DNA from: Unio delphinus
Lineage: Eukaryota > Mollusca > Bivalvia > Unionida > Unionidae
Assembly (NCBI GenBank): GCA_029339505.1
Contig: JAQISU010000115.1
Span: forward strand, 4,606,001-4,670,000
Reading direction: 5' to 3'
Length of the DNA stretch: 64,000 nucleotides
Position 1 is the stretch's first letter; each line of letters begins with the position of its first letter. Under the pieces are notes generated by a model that made no database searches, was not told the origin of the DNA, and saw only the letters and a list, made by a program, of their open reading frames with translations. This document shows, piece after piece, positions 10,801 to 20,685 of this stretch. The position numbers were made by a program, and so were the translations under genes.

Positions 10801-11119
10801 TTAGTGAGAGACGTCGTTAAAAGTAGCACGCTCCATGTACGTACATCTGGGAGGATATGTACCAACGTAACATTTGTTAGCAATAAGAATAGATTTTTCG
10901 CCCTGGAAACGAATATCAACTAGGGACAAATTTGACTTTGGTAATCAGCAAAGAGGATACAAGACAACGGTAAATAGCAGATCTGACAGTCGCGATGGTG
11001 TTGGTTGTGATGGTGATGGCATTGGTGAAGGTGGTGGCATTAATGGCAACAATTGTGGTAACATTTTGATAGAGAAACATGTAAATAAATACTTAAGTAG
11101 CTATTATGTAGTAGTAGTA

Positions 11120-11324
11120 GTTACTGTTGTGAAGGTTGTTGTTGTTGTTGTTGTTGTAGGGTTTAACTCCATTTTTCAGCACATGATAGGTTATACATGG
11201 CGGCCAGTATTAATTGTGGAGGAAGAACCCTGGAAAACTTCCGGACACAACCACCAACCCACGAGAAGCTATACCCACATTGGCTGAATACAAGAAGACT
11301 CAAACCCACGCAGACAGCTACTTT

Positions 11325-11328
<4 letters not shown>
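11120..11328 (-). mobile_element. SINE-1, head-truncated, with (AAC)n tail
   Basis: Minus-strand SINE-1. The (GTT)n tract at about 11136-11157 is the complement of its (AAC)n tail, followed by GGGTTTAACTCCATTTTTCAGC, the core, and the B-box-like GACTCAAACCCACGCAGAC complement near 11295. The A-box end is missing and is replaced by a (TA)n tract. Confidence 0.75.

Positions 11329-11380
<52 letters not shown>
11329..11380. repeat. (TA)n microsatellite
   Basis: About 26 TA units abutting the truncated head of the SINE. Confidence 0.95.
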
Positions 11381-11382
<2 letters not shown>

Positions 11383-11768
11383 TGCGGGCGCCCATGCCTG
11401 TATTCGTTGACAGAGAGTACTACTATTCAGTACATTGCCTTCCCTAGCCATGATTGCGATATATTAAGCTATCTTGATACATGTATATGTGTTTCGTCAA
11501 CTGTGACAATTATCATCTCTCTTCATTCTTTTCATGCTTAGCGATCTTAGCTTGGTCTTTGCACACAACATTCTGGGCTTCCAATGATTTTTCAATAATA
11601 CATTACAAACAACTGACGAATTAATACATGTGATAATAGAAATATCTTCATCGATTGCCCATACCCCCACGCCATTATAGCATTATAGCACCAACCTCAG
11701 ACAGTACTTTCTAGGCGTCTTCCATGGATTTGTCAATGTCTCTATCTACATAGTCACAATCACAAACA

Positions 11769-11834
11769 ATGGCAAGAACCAAGCAAACTGCTAGGAAATC
11801 CACCGGAGGGAGAAATTACCCTGGTATGATGTAA
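11769..11834 (+). CDS. Mini-ORF with histone H3 N-terminal tail
   Basis: A 21-codon ORF whose first 14 residues, MARTKQTARKSTGG, are identical to the N-terminus of histone H3 (H3 residues 1-13 plus initiator Met). It then diverges to RNYPGMM and stops. The codons are A-rich (AGA, CAA, AGG, AAA) like the zinc-knuckle ORF that starts 140 bases downstream (11974). A 14-residue match cannot be chance. There is no trace of the rest of H3. It may be a captured histone fragment, an upstream ORF of the element, or the N-terminus of a larger element protein separated from ORF1 by frameshift. It includes the K4 and K9 modification sites. Confidence 0.7.
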   Translation: MARTKQTARKSTGGRNYPGMM

Positions 11835-11973
11835 TTGCGGTTTGTTTGGGAAAAAATGGATAACTATGACAAGAAATTAAAAGGAAAAAATTAAAAGGAA
11901 AAAAGAAAGACAAACAGAAAAAGGATACAGAGATAAACTCAGAAGGTAACTTACACGAAGAGCACGAGAAACA

Positions 11974-13374
11974 ATGGCGGAACAAAGACAAACAATGACA
12001 GACTTGCAAAAGTATTTCCGAACAAGGCGTGTTGTACAAGAAGACGGAGATTATATTGAATGTAAATTTAAAAAGGGGACACAGCAAATATTTTTTCCAG
12101 ATTTAAATGGCAGAGAAATACCGAGAACAGAATCAATTTTGATAGAACTAAAGATCAAAGACGAGGAACTACTATCCAAGCTATATTCTATCAACTATAC
12201 AAAAGGAGACTATAACATCAGATATAGAGGAAATACACCGGCCCTAGCATATGGAGAAACAATGTTATGTGGACACAGAGCAGTAATAAGGAGCCCGGAA
12301 CCCATCATGAGGAAAATTAGGAAACAAATGGGAGATCTGCGCATAACAGGAATACCAATGGAAGTACCACTAGAAACTGTCGTCAAATGGGTCGAAGAAA
12401 CAGTTGGGATAAAAGTAGAAAAGTCAAGATTGGAAACAGGACCAGGCTTCAACATTTACAATGAAACTAGAATTCTAGAAATAGAAAAAACAAGACTCCA
12501 AACAATCAAAAGAGAAAGCTTTCTGCGTGGTTTCCTTATTACAACGTGGTATAAGGGATGCATCTACCACAGAAAATGCAACAAATGTGGAGAAGTAGGA
12601 CACAAACCAAACAAATGCAGGAAAGAAAGTACAAACGAGATACTAATCCCAGAAAGACAAATTAACCCAGAGATAAACCAAACGACATCAGGGAAGAAAG
12701 ATGAAATAAAACAAAGGCCCATCCCACGAAAAAGTCTTCAGCAAACCACAAGTAAGGAGAAAAACACGGCAAACAGTCAAAGTCAGGAAATACAGAATAA
12801 GGAAAGACAAAATAATCCGGAGATAATACAAACGACATCAGGGAACAAAGACGCAATAAAACAAATCCCACAAAAAAGAATAACTAGTCCTCTGCAAACA
12901 ACAAGTAAAGCTGAGGAAATAAATGAGCAGCAGGAAAAGTCTAAAGAGAAAAACATGACAAACAGTCAAAGTCAAGGGAAAACACCACAACTTGGACAAC
13001 AACTTGGACAACAACTTGAACAACAACTTGAACAACATACAACAATTAGACAACTGGACAATATGATAAACAGCCCGAATCGAGAAAATCAAAACAAGCC
13101 TGAACAACAAGAAGTCAGTATACAAGAAGGAAATACAAAGAAATCAAGGAGGGAAAAGATAAGAGAAGAAGAAAGAAAATCAAGGAGAAATGCACCGTAT
13201 AACGGTGAATGGCTAACAAGTATACAAGAAGAACATGTAAAGAAACAACCGACAGCAGAAGAACAATTCCAAAAAGAAAGGATCAAGACAAGGAAAGAGA
13301 AAAGAAGGAAAGAAAGAGAAGCAGAAAGAGAGTCACGAGACTATGAATTATATAATGATGAATGTTTGGAATAG
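11974..13374 (+). CDS. Gag/ORF1-like zinc-knuckle protein of a retroelement
   Basis: An intact 466-codon frame; an in-frame TAA at 11947-11949 precedes the chosen ATG. Residues ~120-190 (LRITGIPMEV ... FLRGFLITTW) resemble the RRM-like region before the zinc knuckle in LINE ORF1/gag-like proteins. A CCHC knuckle follows at C202, C205, H210, C215 (CNKCGEVGHKPNKC), the nucleic-acid-binding motif of such proteins. Residues ~225-466 are low-complexity, rich in Gln, Lys, Glu and Asn, with repeats (GQQLGQQLEQQLEQ) and a charged C-terminus. No reverse transcriptase or endonuclease follows; after a (TA)n tract comes a 3' segment shared with the decayed copy at 20686-21831. It most likely supplies RNA binding for a non-autonomous or ORF1-only element. 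A domesticated gag-like gene is the alternative. Confidence 0.75.
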   Translation: MAEQRQTMTDLQKYFRTRRVVQEDGDYIECKFKKGTQQIFFPDLNGREIPRTESILIELKIKDEELLSKLYSINYTKGDYNIRYRGNTPALAYGETMLCGHRAVIRSPEPIMRKIRKQMGDLRITGIPMEVPLETVVKWVEETVGIKVEKSRLETGPGFNIYNETRILEIEKTRLQTIKRESFLRGFLITTWYKGCIYHRKCNKCGEVGHKPNKCRKESTNEILIPERQINPEINQTTSGKKDEIKQRPIPRKSLQQTTSKEKNTANSQSQEIQNKERQNNPEIIQTTSGNKDAIKQIPQKRITSPLQTTSKAEEINEQQEKSKEKNMTNSQSQGKTPQLGQQLGQQLEQQLEQHTTIRQLDNMINSPNRENQNKPEQQEVSIQEGNTKKSRREKIREEERKSRRNAPYNGEWLTSIQEEHVKKQPTAEEQFQKERIKTRKEKRRKEREAERESRDYELYNDECLE

Positions 13375-13416
13375 AAACATTTACAAAAAAATATGTACTT
13401 CAAATTGTACTAAAGA

Positions 13417-13420
<4 letters not shown>

Positions 13421-13489
<69 letters not shown>
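13421..13489. repeat. (AT)n microsatellite in element 3' region
   Basis: About 34 AT units between the ORF1-like stop codon and the conserved 3' tail of the element. Confidence 0.95.
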
Positions 13490-13493
<4 letters not shown>

Positions 13494-13517
13494 GATACTA
13501 TAGCACACATCTTATTA

Positions 13518-13595
13518 AAAAACAGGTGGGACTTCCCATAAAATGGTCTGAGAAGATCAGCGGAAGATAACCCTCCAAAAAAAAATTAAAAAGAA
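13518..13595 (+). mobile_element. 3' tail of zinc-knuckle element copy 1
   Basis: The segment with TTCCCATAAAATGGTCTG and GAAGATCAGCGG, ending CCCTCCA(A)n, matches the 3' end of the inverted copy at 20690-20750 (minus strand). This shows that the ORF and this tail belong to one transposing unit. No target duplication was found for this copy. Confidence 0.6.
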
Positions 13596-13614
13596 ATGGT
13601 ATTGGTGCAGCGTA

Positions 13615-13740
13615 AAGTAGGAATTACAATTCTGTAATCTGTGTGATAATATAATTAATTCGTATTTTAAAATATGCTAATGTTATCACGTATTCTCCTG
13701 TATTATCCAGGGAAAGCACTTTCCGCTTTGTTTGGTGTAC
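13615..13740 (+). repeat. Direct repeat flanking the 45-bp minisatellite, left copy
   Basis: Similar by eye to 14895-15008 on the other side of the array (shared landmarks TTAATTCGTATTTT-like, TAATGTTATCA, AACACTTTCCG-like). It may be two copies of a tRNA-SINE-type repeat or a segment duplication around the array. Confidence 0.45.
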
Positions 13741-13855
13741 ATTAAAATTGTATAGTCATCTCCGTTGATATATGTCGTGGGTATGCAGAGTGACTGACTG
13801 TACTTAGATGTGAATCAATTACTGAGTCGACATGCGGACGTGTCTGTTACGTACG

Positions 13856-14842
13856 AATGCCTATAACACCGACCTTCATTTTATTGGTGTGCATAGTCCA
13901 GATTGTTCTTACGTATGAATGCCTATATCACAGACCTTCTTTTTATTGGTGTGCATGGTCCAAATGCCTATATCACCGACCTTTCTTTTTATTGGTGTAC
14001 ATGGTCCAAATACCTATATCACGGACCTTCTTTTTTATTGGTGTGCATGTTCCAAATGCCTATATCACGAACTTTCTTTTTATTTGTGTGCATGATCCAA
14101 ATGCCTATATCACGAACCTTCTTTTTATTGGTGTGCATGGTCCAAATACCTATATCACGGACCTTCTTTTTTTATTGGTGTGCATGGTCCAAATGCCTAT
14201 ATCACGAACCTTCATTTTATTGGTGTGCATAGTCCTAATGCCTATATCACGGACCTTCTTTTTTATTGGTATGCATGGTCCAAATACCTATATCACGGAC
14301 CTTCATTTTTTTATTGGTGTGCATGGTCCAAATGTCTATATCACGAACCTTCTTTTTATTGGTGTGCATGGTCCAAATGCCTATATCACGAACCTTCTTT
14401 TTATTGGTGTGCATGGTCCAAATACCTATATCACGGACCTTCTTTTTTTATTGGTGTGCATGGTCTAAATGCCTATCTCACGAACCTTCATTTTATTGGT
14501 GTGCATAGTCCAAATGCCTATATCACGGACCTTCTTTTTTTATTGGTGTGCATGGTCCAAATACCTATATCACGGACCTTCTTTTTTTATTGATGTGCAT
14601 GGTCCAAATACCTATATCACGGACCTTCTTTTTTATTGGTGTGCATGGTCCAAATACCTATATCACAGACCTTCTTTATTTTATTGGTGTGCATGGTCCA
14701 AATGCCTATATCACGAACCTTCTTTTTATTGGTGTGCATGGTCCAAATACCTATATCACGAACCTTCTTTTTATTGGTGTGCATGGTCCAAATGCCTATA
14801 TCACCGACCTTCTTTTTATTGGTGTGCATGGTCCAGATGGTT
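13856..14842 (+). repeat. ~45-bp minisatellite (about 20 copies)
   Basis: Tandem units reading TGCCTATATCACGAACC, a T-rich block, then TTGGTGTGCATGGTCCAA. The unit length varies (45-48 bp) through the T-tract. Several long open frames cross it in all three plus frames and one minus frame (13857-14957). They come from the repetition itself and shift frame with the T-tract length, so I do not call them genes. Both edges carry a GTTCTTAC motif. Confidence 0.9.
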
Positions 14843-14894
14843 CTTACTTACTGGCAAGGTGATGAGCGATGTAATCAGCGGTCCCGGCTTCGAA

Positions 14895-15008
14895 TCTCCG
14901 TTGACTATGAATATAAATTATGTAACCTGTACGATACAATTGTTTATTCGCATTTAATGTTATCAATTATTTTCTGCGAGATCCAAGAATAACACTTTCC
15001 GTTCTTTT
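14895..15008 (+). repeat. Direct repeat flanking the 45-bp minisatellite, right copy
   Basis: Counterpart of 13615-13740. Just upstream (14880-14905) is GGCTTCGAATC, resembling a pol III B box, so this may be a tRNA-derived SINE remnant. Confidence 0.45.
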
Positions 15009-15024
15009 TCGTGACTAGTTAAAT

Positions 15025-15225
15025 CGTGGAAGGCGCAGTGGCTCTTGGTTAGTGTGCGGATTCACGACAGAAAGGATGGGGGTTCGAATCCTACTCTCGG
15101 ACCAGCCTTGGTTATCTGTCGTGGTCCTTGGGTAAGGTACCATGCCCCAAATTATCATTCAATAACCTATTTGTGTTGCTGTTCCGTAAAGCACCAAACC
15201 CCAAACCAAACTAAATAAATATTTA
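15025..15225 (+). mobile_element. SINE-2, tRNA-headed
   Basis: The head shows an A-box-like TGGCTCTTGGTTAGTGTGCGG (about 15039-15059) and a B-box GGGTTCGAATCC (about 15080-15091), spaced as in a tRNA gene. A tail follows that ends with CCGTAAAGCACCAAACC and an A/C-rich stretch. The aminoacyl stem is not tRNA-like, so it is a SINE, not a tRNA gene. Confidence 0.65.
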
Positions 15226-15251
15226 GGTAGAATTATACTAATAACAGTTTT

Positions 15252-15502
15252 GGGCCCCGAGTGGCCGAGTGGTCTAAAGCACTTTCCGTTACGAATCACT
15301 GCCGTCTCACCTCTGTCTGCGTGGGTTCGAGTCTAAAATTCGGCTAATGCAGTTATGTAAGAAAGCTTGCCAGTAGCTTCTCGTGGGTCGGTGGTTCTTT
15401 CCGGGGGTTTTCCCCAGTTCATCCTCCACCAGTAATACTGGCCGCCATGTATAGCCTATCGTGTGCTGAAAAATGGCGTTAAACTCTAAAAACAAAAAAC
15501 AA
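15252..15502 (+). mobile_element. SINE-1, full-length reference copy
   Basis: A tRNA-like head (GGCCCCGAGTGGCCGAGTGG with an A box, then B-box GGGTTCGAGTC near 15321), a conserved core (GTGGGTCGGTGGTTCTTTCC) and a tail (TGCTGAAAAATGGCGTTAAA then A/C-rich). It is flanked by a perfect 15-bp target duplication, ACTAATAACAGTTTT, at 15237-15251 and 15503-15517, the signature of LINE-driven retroposition. Other copies lie at 22611-22861, 35529-35690, 55626-55874 and as fragments. Confidence 0.9.
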
Positions 15503-15704
15503 ACTAATAACAGTTTTATTTTTACGCCGGAAAATACATGGTTCGAAATTGATTCAGCGAATAGAAGAAAGTGTCAAATATTGAAACTTGTTTGAATTTA
15601 TCATGTCATCTTGTATATATATATTTTAAAAACACAACTGCGATAAGAAAACAATTTAATCAACGAGAAATGTGTTATAGTCATTGTTCTAATGAAGATA
15701 TAGT

Positions 15705-17695
15705 AGGAATCTCACTGTAATTTGATTCAGTATTTTCAAATAAGCATGTAAATTGGAGGAATCTCATGGTATTAAAATATAAATCTCATTGTAATATGAT
15801 TAAATATTTTCAAATAAGCATGTAAATTGGAGGAATCTCATTGTTAAACAGTATGAATCTCAATGTAATATGATTACATATTTTCAAAAAAAACATGTGA
15901 ATTGGAGGAATATCATTGTAAAACAGTATGAATCTCAATGTAATATAATTAAATATTTTCAAAAAAGCATGTAAATTGGAGGAATCTCATTGTAATACAA
16001 TATGAATCTCATTGTAATATGATTAAATATTTTATTTAAAAAAAGCATGTAAATTGGAGGAATTTCATTGTTAAACAGTATGAATCTCAATGTAATATGA
16101 TTACATATTTTCAAAAAAGCATGTATATTGGAGGATCTCATTGTAATACAATATGAATCTCAATGTAATATGATTGAATATTTTCAAAAAAGATGTAAAT
16201 TGGAGGAATCTCATTGTAATACAGTATGATTTTCATTGTAATATGATTAAATATTTTCAAAAAAGCATGTAAATTGGAGGAATCTCATTGTTGAACAGTA
16301 TGAATCTCATTGTAATATGATTAAATATTTCCAAAAAGCATGTAAATTGGAGGAATCTCATTGTAATACAGTATGATTCTCATTGTAATATGATTAAATA
16401 TTTTCAAAAACGCATGTAAATTGGAGGAGTCTCATTGTTGAACAGTATGAATCTCAATGTAATATGATTAAATATTTCCAAAAAGCATGTAAATTGGAGG
16501 AATCTCATTGTTAAATAGCATGAATCTCAATGTAATATGATTAAATATTTTCAAAAAAGCATGTAAATTGGAGGAATCTCATTGTTGAACAGTATGAATC
16601 TCATTGTAATATGATTAAATATTTCCAAAAAGCATGTAAATTGGAGGAATCTCATTGTAATACAGTATGATTCTCATTGTAATATGATTAAATATTTTCA
16701 AAAAAGCATGTAAATTGGAGGAGTCTCATTGTTGAACAGTATGAATATCAATGTAATATGATTAAATATTTCCAAAAAGCATGTAAATTGGAGGAATCTC
16801 ATTGTTAAATAGCATGAATCTCAATGTAATATGATTAAATATTTTCAAAATGCATGTACATTGGAGGATCTCATTGTAATACAATATGAATCTCAATGTA
16901 ATATGATTACATATTTTCAAAAAGCATTTAAATTGGAGGAATCTCATTGTAATACAATATGAATCTCATTGTAATATGATTAAATATTTTCAAAAAGGCA
17001 TGTAAATTGGAGGAATCTCATTGCAATACAATATGAATCTCAATGTAATATGATTACATATTTTAAAAAAAAGCATGTAAATTGGAGGAATCTCATTGTT
17101 AAACAGTATGAATCTCAATGTAATATGATTACATATTTAAAAAAAACATGTAAATTGGAGTAATCTCATCATAATACAAAATGAATCTCAATGTAATATG
17201 ATTAAATATTTTCAAAAAAGCATGTAAATTGTAGGAATCTCACTGTAATACAGTATGATTCTCATTGTAATATGATTAAATATTTTCAAAAAAGCATGTA
17301 AATTGGAGGAATCTCATTGTAATGCAATATGAATCTCATTGTAATATGATTCAATATTTTCAAATAAGCATGTAAACTGGAGGAATCTCATTATACTACA
17401 GTATGAATCTCATTGTAATATGATTAAATATTTTCAAAAAAAAGCATGTAAATTGGAGGAATCTCATTGTTAAACAGTATGAATTTCAATGTAATATGAT
17501 TAAATATTTTCAAAAAAGCATGTAAATTGGAGGATCTCATGGTAATACAATATGAATCTCGATGTAATATGATTAAATATTTTCAAAAAAGCTTGTAAAT
17601 TGGAGGAATCTCATTGTAATAAAATATGAATTTCATTGTAATACAATATGAATCTCATTGTAATACAATATGAATATGTTTCAGCAAATGAAGTA
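15705..17695. repeat. ~74-bp satellite (about 27 copies)
   Basis: Tandem units built of GCATGTAAATTGGAGGAATC, TCATTGTAATACAGTATGAA (or TTGAACAGTATGAA) and CTCAATGTAATATGATTAAA plus an A/T-rich spacer. Spacing between successive GCATGTAAATTGG motifs is 73-75 bp. Each unit holds two copies of an ATCTCATTGTAATA-like half, so it probably arose from a shorter ancestral repeat. Confidence 0.9.
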
Positions 17696-17699
17696 GTTT

Positions 17700-18680
17700 A
17701 TTATTTCCAATATAATGCGTAACAGAACAATTATTGCATAAATTCCCTCTCTTGTAACTGATGGCGCCGACATCTTGCATCAAAAAGGAAATGCGGCATT
17801 TCCGGCTTTTAGCTGCTACCATCTCTTATTTGTGTGAACCAATGCTGTTATTTTTTTTGTGTGTTCTCCTGTGCGGATACGAGGACATTAAAATATATCA
17901 AACCTGAAATAAATTACGGTATCACTCATATGTTTTTGTATTTCGATTTCTTGTTTTTAAGGATATGACAAACTTCCTGGAACACGTACGCTTTTGTGAA
18001 TCATTCTCTCGTGTGTGGGATACGATACAATTTCTGAACCAATCTTTTTGAAAATCAAAGGAAACAATCACTTAAGCACTCAGAATATAGAGACGGTTAA
18101 CAAAGCGCAAGACTATTTTGAAATTTGCCTGCACAAATTTTTTTTTTCAAAATGTATTGAATGCCGCTGTTTCACATAAGTTTAACATGAAAGCAAATTT
18201 ATCGGAAAAAAGAGATATTGTATTTTTGTTTCCAAGTTCGAATGGGATACGAGTGTTCTCAAAGCTAGTTGTGTTACAAAATAATATACAAGAATAGTTT
18301 TCAATTTCAAACATAATAAAAATATACTATAATATTTAGAAAAGACTTTTGGTAGACATACTACATACAGTAATGATTACATGGAAACGCATTATCAACT
18401 ACGATAGCACGATGTTTAAAATAATATAGTATGAGAACGAATAATTCTTGCATTTGATACGACTGAATACACAAGTTTGTATATGGCTAAAAATGCACAT
18501 TACAACTTAAAGATATCGTAAACTGTATATGGTCAGTTAAAAACCTGAGCAAAGTCAACTATAAAATTTATTTCGAACAGAGTTACGTTTAAACCAGCAC
18601 ACATAGATTCACTTTGAGAATTAGCTGTTTAAAATCAACCATAGGAATGGCAAAAGCTGACATAAATAAGGAATTATTCA
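17700..18680. other. No recognisable feature
   Basis: AT-rich sequence with poly-T/A runs. I see no coding pattern, RNA gene or long repeat. Confidence 0.5.
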
Positions 18681-18699
18681 TACGTTTGAAATGAATGTT

Positions 18700-18740
18700 A
18701 TACTGGCCGCCATACATGACATTAAACCCAAAACAACTGT
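18700..18740 (+). mobile_element. SINE-1 tail scrap
   Basis: TACTGGCCGCCATACATGAC followed by TTAAACCCAAAACAAC matches the tail of SINE-1 with an internal deletion. Confidence 0.5.
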
Positions 18741-18904
18741 GTACACAATGTGGCTTTTAAATATAAATGATGTGACCACATACCGAAGCACATCCGTAAA
18801 CTGCTGACCACAGTTTTGACAATGGACAAGATCAAGACCTGGCTTTATTGTCCGCAAGAATGCTGTAAACTGGTTTAATTTGCGTTTATAATTGTTCACC
18901 GCAC

Positions 18905-19030
18905 TGCTGTATGTATCGAAATCTTACAAAAGCGTTACCTGTGTTGATTATGTATCGAAATCTTACAAAAGCGTTACCTGTGTTGTTTATGTAGCTTACA
19001 AAAGCGTTACCTGTGTTGATTATGTAGCTT
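18905..19030 (+). repeat. ~40-bp tandem repeat (3 copies)
   Basis: TCTTACAAAAGCGTTACCTG followed by TGTTGATTATGTA, three copies, the last shortened. Confidence 0.85.
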
Positions 19031-19364
19031 CAAGCAATTTCTTGCTTTCAAGTGTGGTCATATTGACCAATTGTTTCCAATGAGATTTTTTGGGGGTGGG
19101 AGGGGAGATGTTAACTTAATGAATCTGATGAAAACATTTAAATAAACGAATAAGTACAATACATACACCTAATGGACATGAAAGCTTTCAAATTTTATAA
19201 AATAGTGACTTTTCGGAAAGTAACAGATATAGACAAATTAAGTTGCAATGGAAATTGAAGGAATTGAGACATTCCTAATATGTGAAACACTGGAGTTAAA
19301 GTGAAACGTCAAAAGTAAGCAGCAAGTTTGGAACACGTAGAAAACGCGATAAAGCGACCGACTA

Positions 19365-20662
19365 CCATGTACACAACGTCAAGGCAAGGTAATATCTGAT
19401 ATAATAGACGAAATACAACGTACTACCATGTACGCAACGCCTGTACCATGATACAGAGACTACCATGTACGCAACGCCTGTACCGTGATACAGAGACTAC
19501 CATGTACGCAACGCCTGTACCGTGATACAGAGACTACCATGTTTGCAACGCCTGTACCGTGATACAGAGACTACCATGTACGCAACGCCTGTATCATGAT
19601 ACAGAGACTACCATGTACGCAACGCCTGTGCCATGATACAGAGACTACCATGTAGGCAACGCCTGTGCCATGATACAGAGACTACCATGTACGCAACGCC
19701 TGTACCGTGATACAGAGACTACCATGTACGCAACGCCTGTACCGTGATACAGAGACTACCATGTACGCAACGCCTGTACCGTGATACAGAGACTACCATG
19801 TACGCAACGCCTGTACCGTGATACAGAGACTACCATGTACGCAACGCCTGTACCGTGATACAGAGACTACCATGTACGCAACGCCTGTACCGTGATACAG
19901 AGACTACCATGTACGCAACGCCTGTACCGTGATACAGAGACTACCATGTACGCAACGCCTGTGCCGTGATACAGAGACTACCATGTACGCAACGCCTGTG
20001 CCATGATACAGAGACTACCATGTACGCAACGCCTGTGCCATGATACAGAGACTACCATGTACGCAACGCCTGTGCCATGATACAGAGACTACCATGTACG
20101 CAACGCCTGTGCCATGATACAGAGACTAACATGTACGCAACGCCTGTACCATGATACAGAGACTACCATGTACGCAACGCCTGTACCATGATACAGAGAC
20201 TACCATGTACGCAACGCCTGTGCCATGATACAGAGACTACCATGTACGCAACGCCTGTGCCATGATACAGAGACTACCATGTACGCAACGCCTGTGCCAT
20301 GATACAGAGACTACCATGTACGCAACGCCTGTGCCATGATGCAGAGACTACCATGTACGCAACGCCTGTGCCATGATGCAGAGACTACCATGTACGCACC
20401 GCCTGTGCCATGATACAGAGACTACCATGTACGCAAAGCCTGTACCATGATACAGAGACTACCATGTACGTAACGCCTGTACCATGATACAGAGACTACC
20501 ATGTACGCAACGCCTGTACCATGATACAGAGACTACCATGTACGCAACGCCTGTACCATGATACAGAGACTACCATGTACGCAACGCCTGTACCATGATA
20601 CAGAGACTACCATGTACGCAACGCCTGTACCATGATACAGAGACTACCATGTACGCAACGCC
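19365..20662 (+). repeat. 37-bp satellite (about 33 copies)
   Basis: Unit GACTACCATGTACGCAACGC followed by CTGTACCATGATACAGA. Three point variants (TACCATG, TACCGTG, GCCATG) occur in runs of neighbouring copies, showing local homogenisation. The edges (19365-19430, 20663-20685, 21832-21900) carry a longer single-copy form, with CAAGGTAATA, CTGATATAATAGACCAAATACAACG-like sequence, from which the array seems to have expanded. Confidence 0.9.
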
Positions 20663-20673
20663 ATAGCAAGGTA

Positions 20674-20685
20674 ATAGCTGATATA
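20674..20685 (+). repeat. Target-site duplication, left
   Basis: ATAGCTGATATA, repeated perfectly at 21832-21843; defines the insertion at 20686-21831. Confidence 0.75.

Noticed and set aside
13857..14992. Several ORFs of 80-203 codons in three plus frames
   Set aside because: They read the 45-bp minisatellite; all frames are open because the unit lacks stops, and frames shift with T-tract length.
19428..20662. CRISPR-like regular repeats
   Set aside because: Units are contiguous with no unique spacers; eukaryotic satellite.
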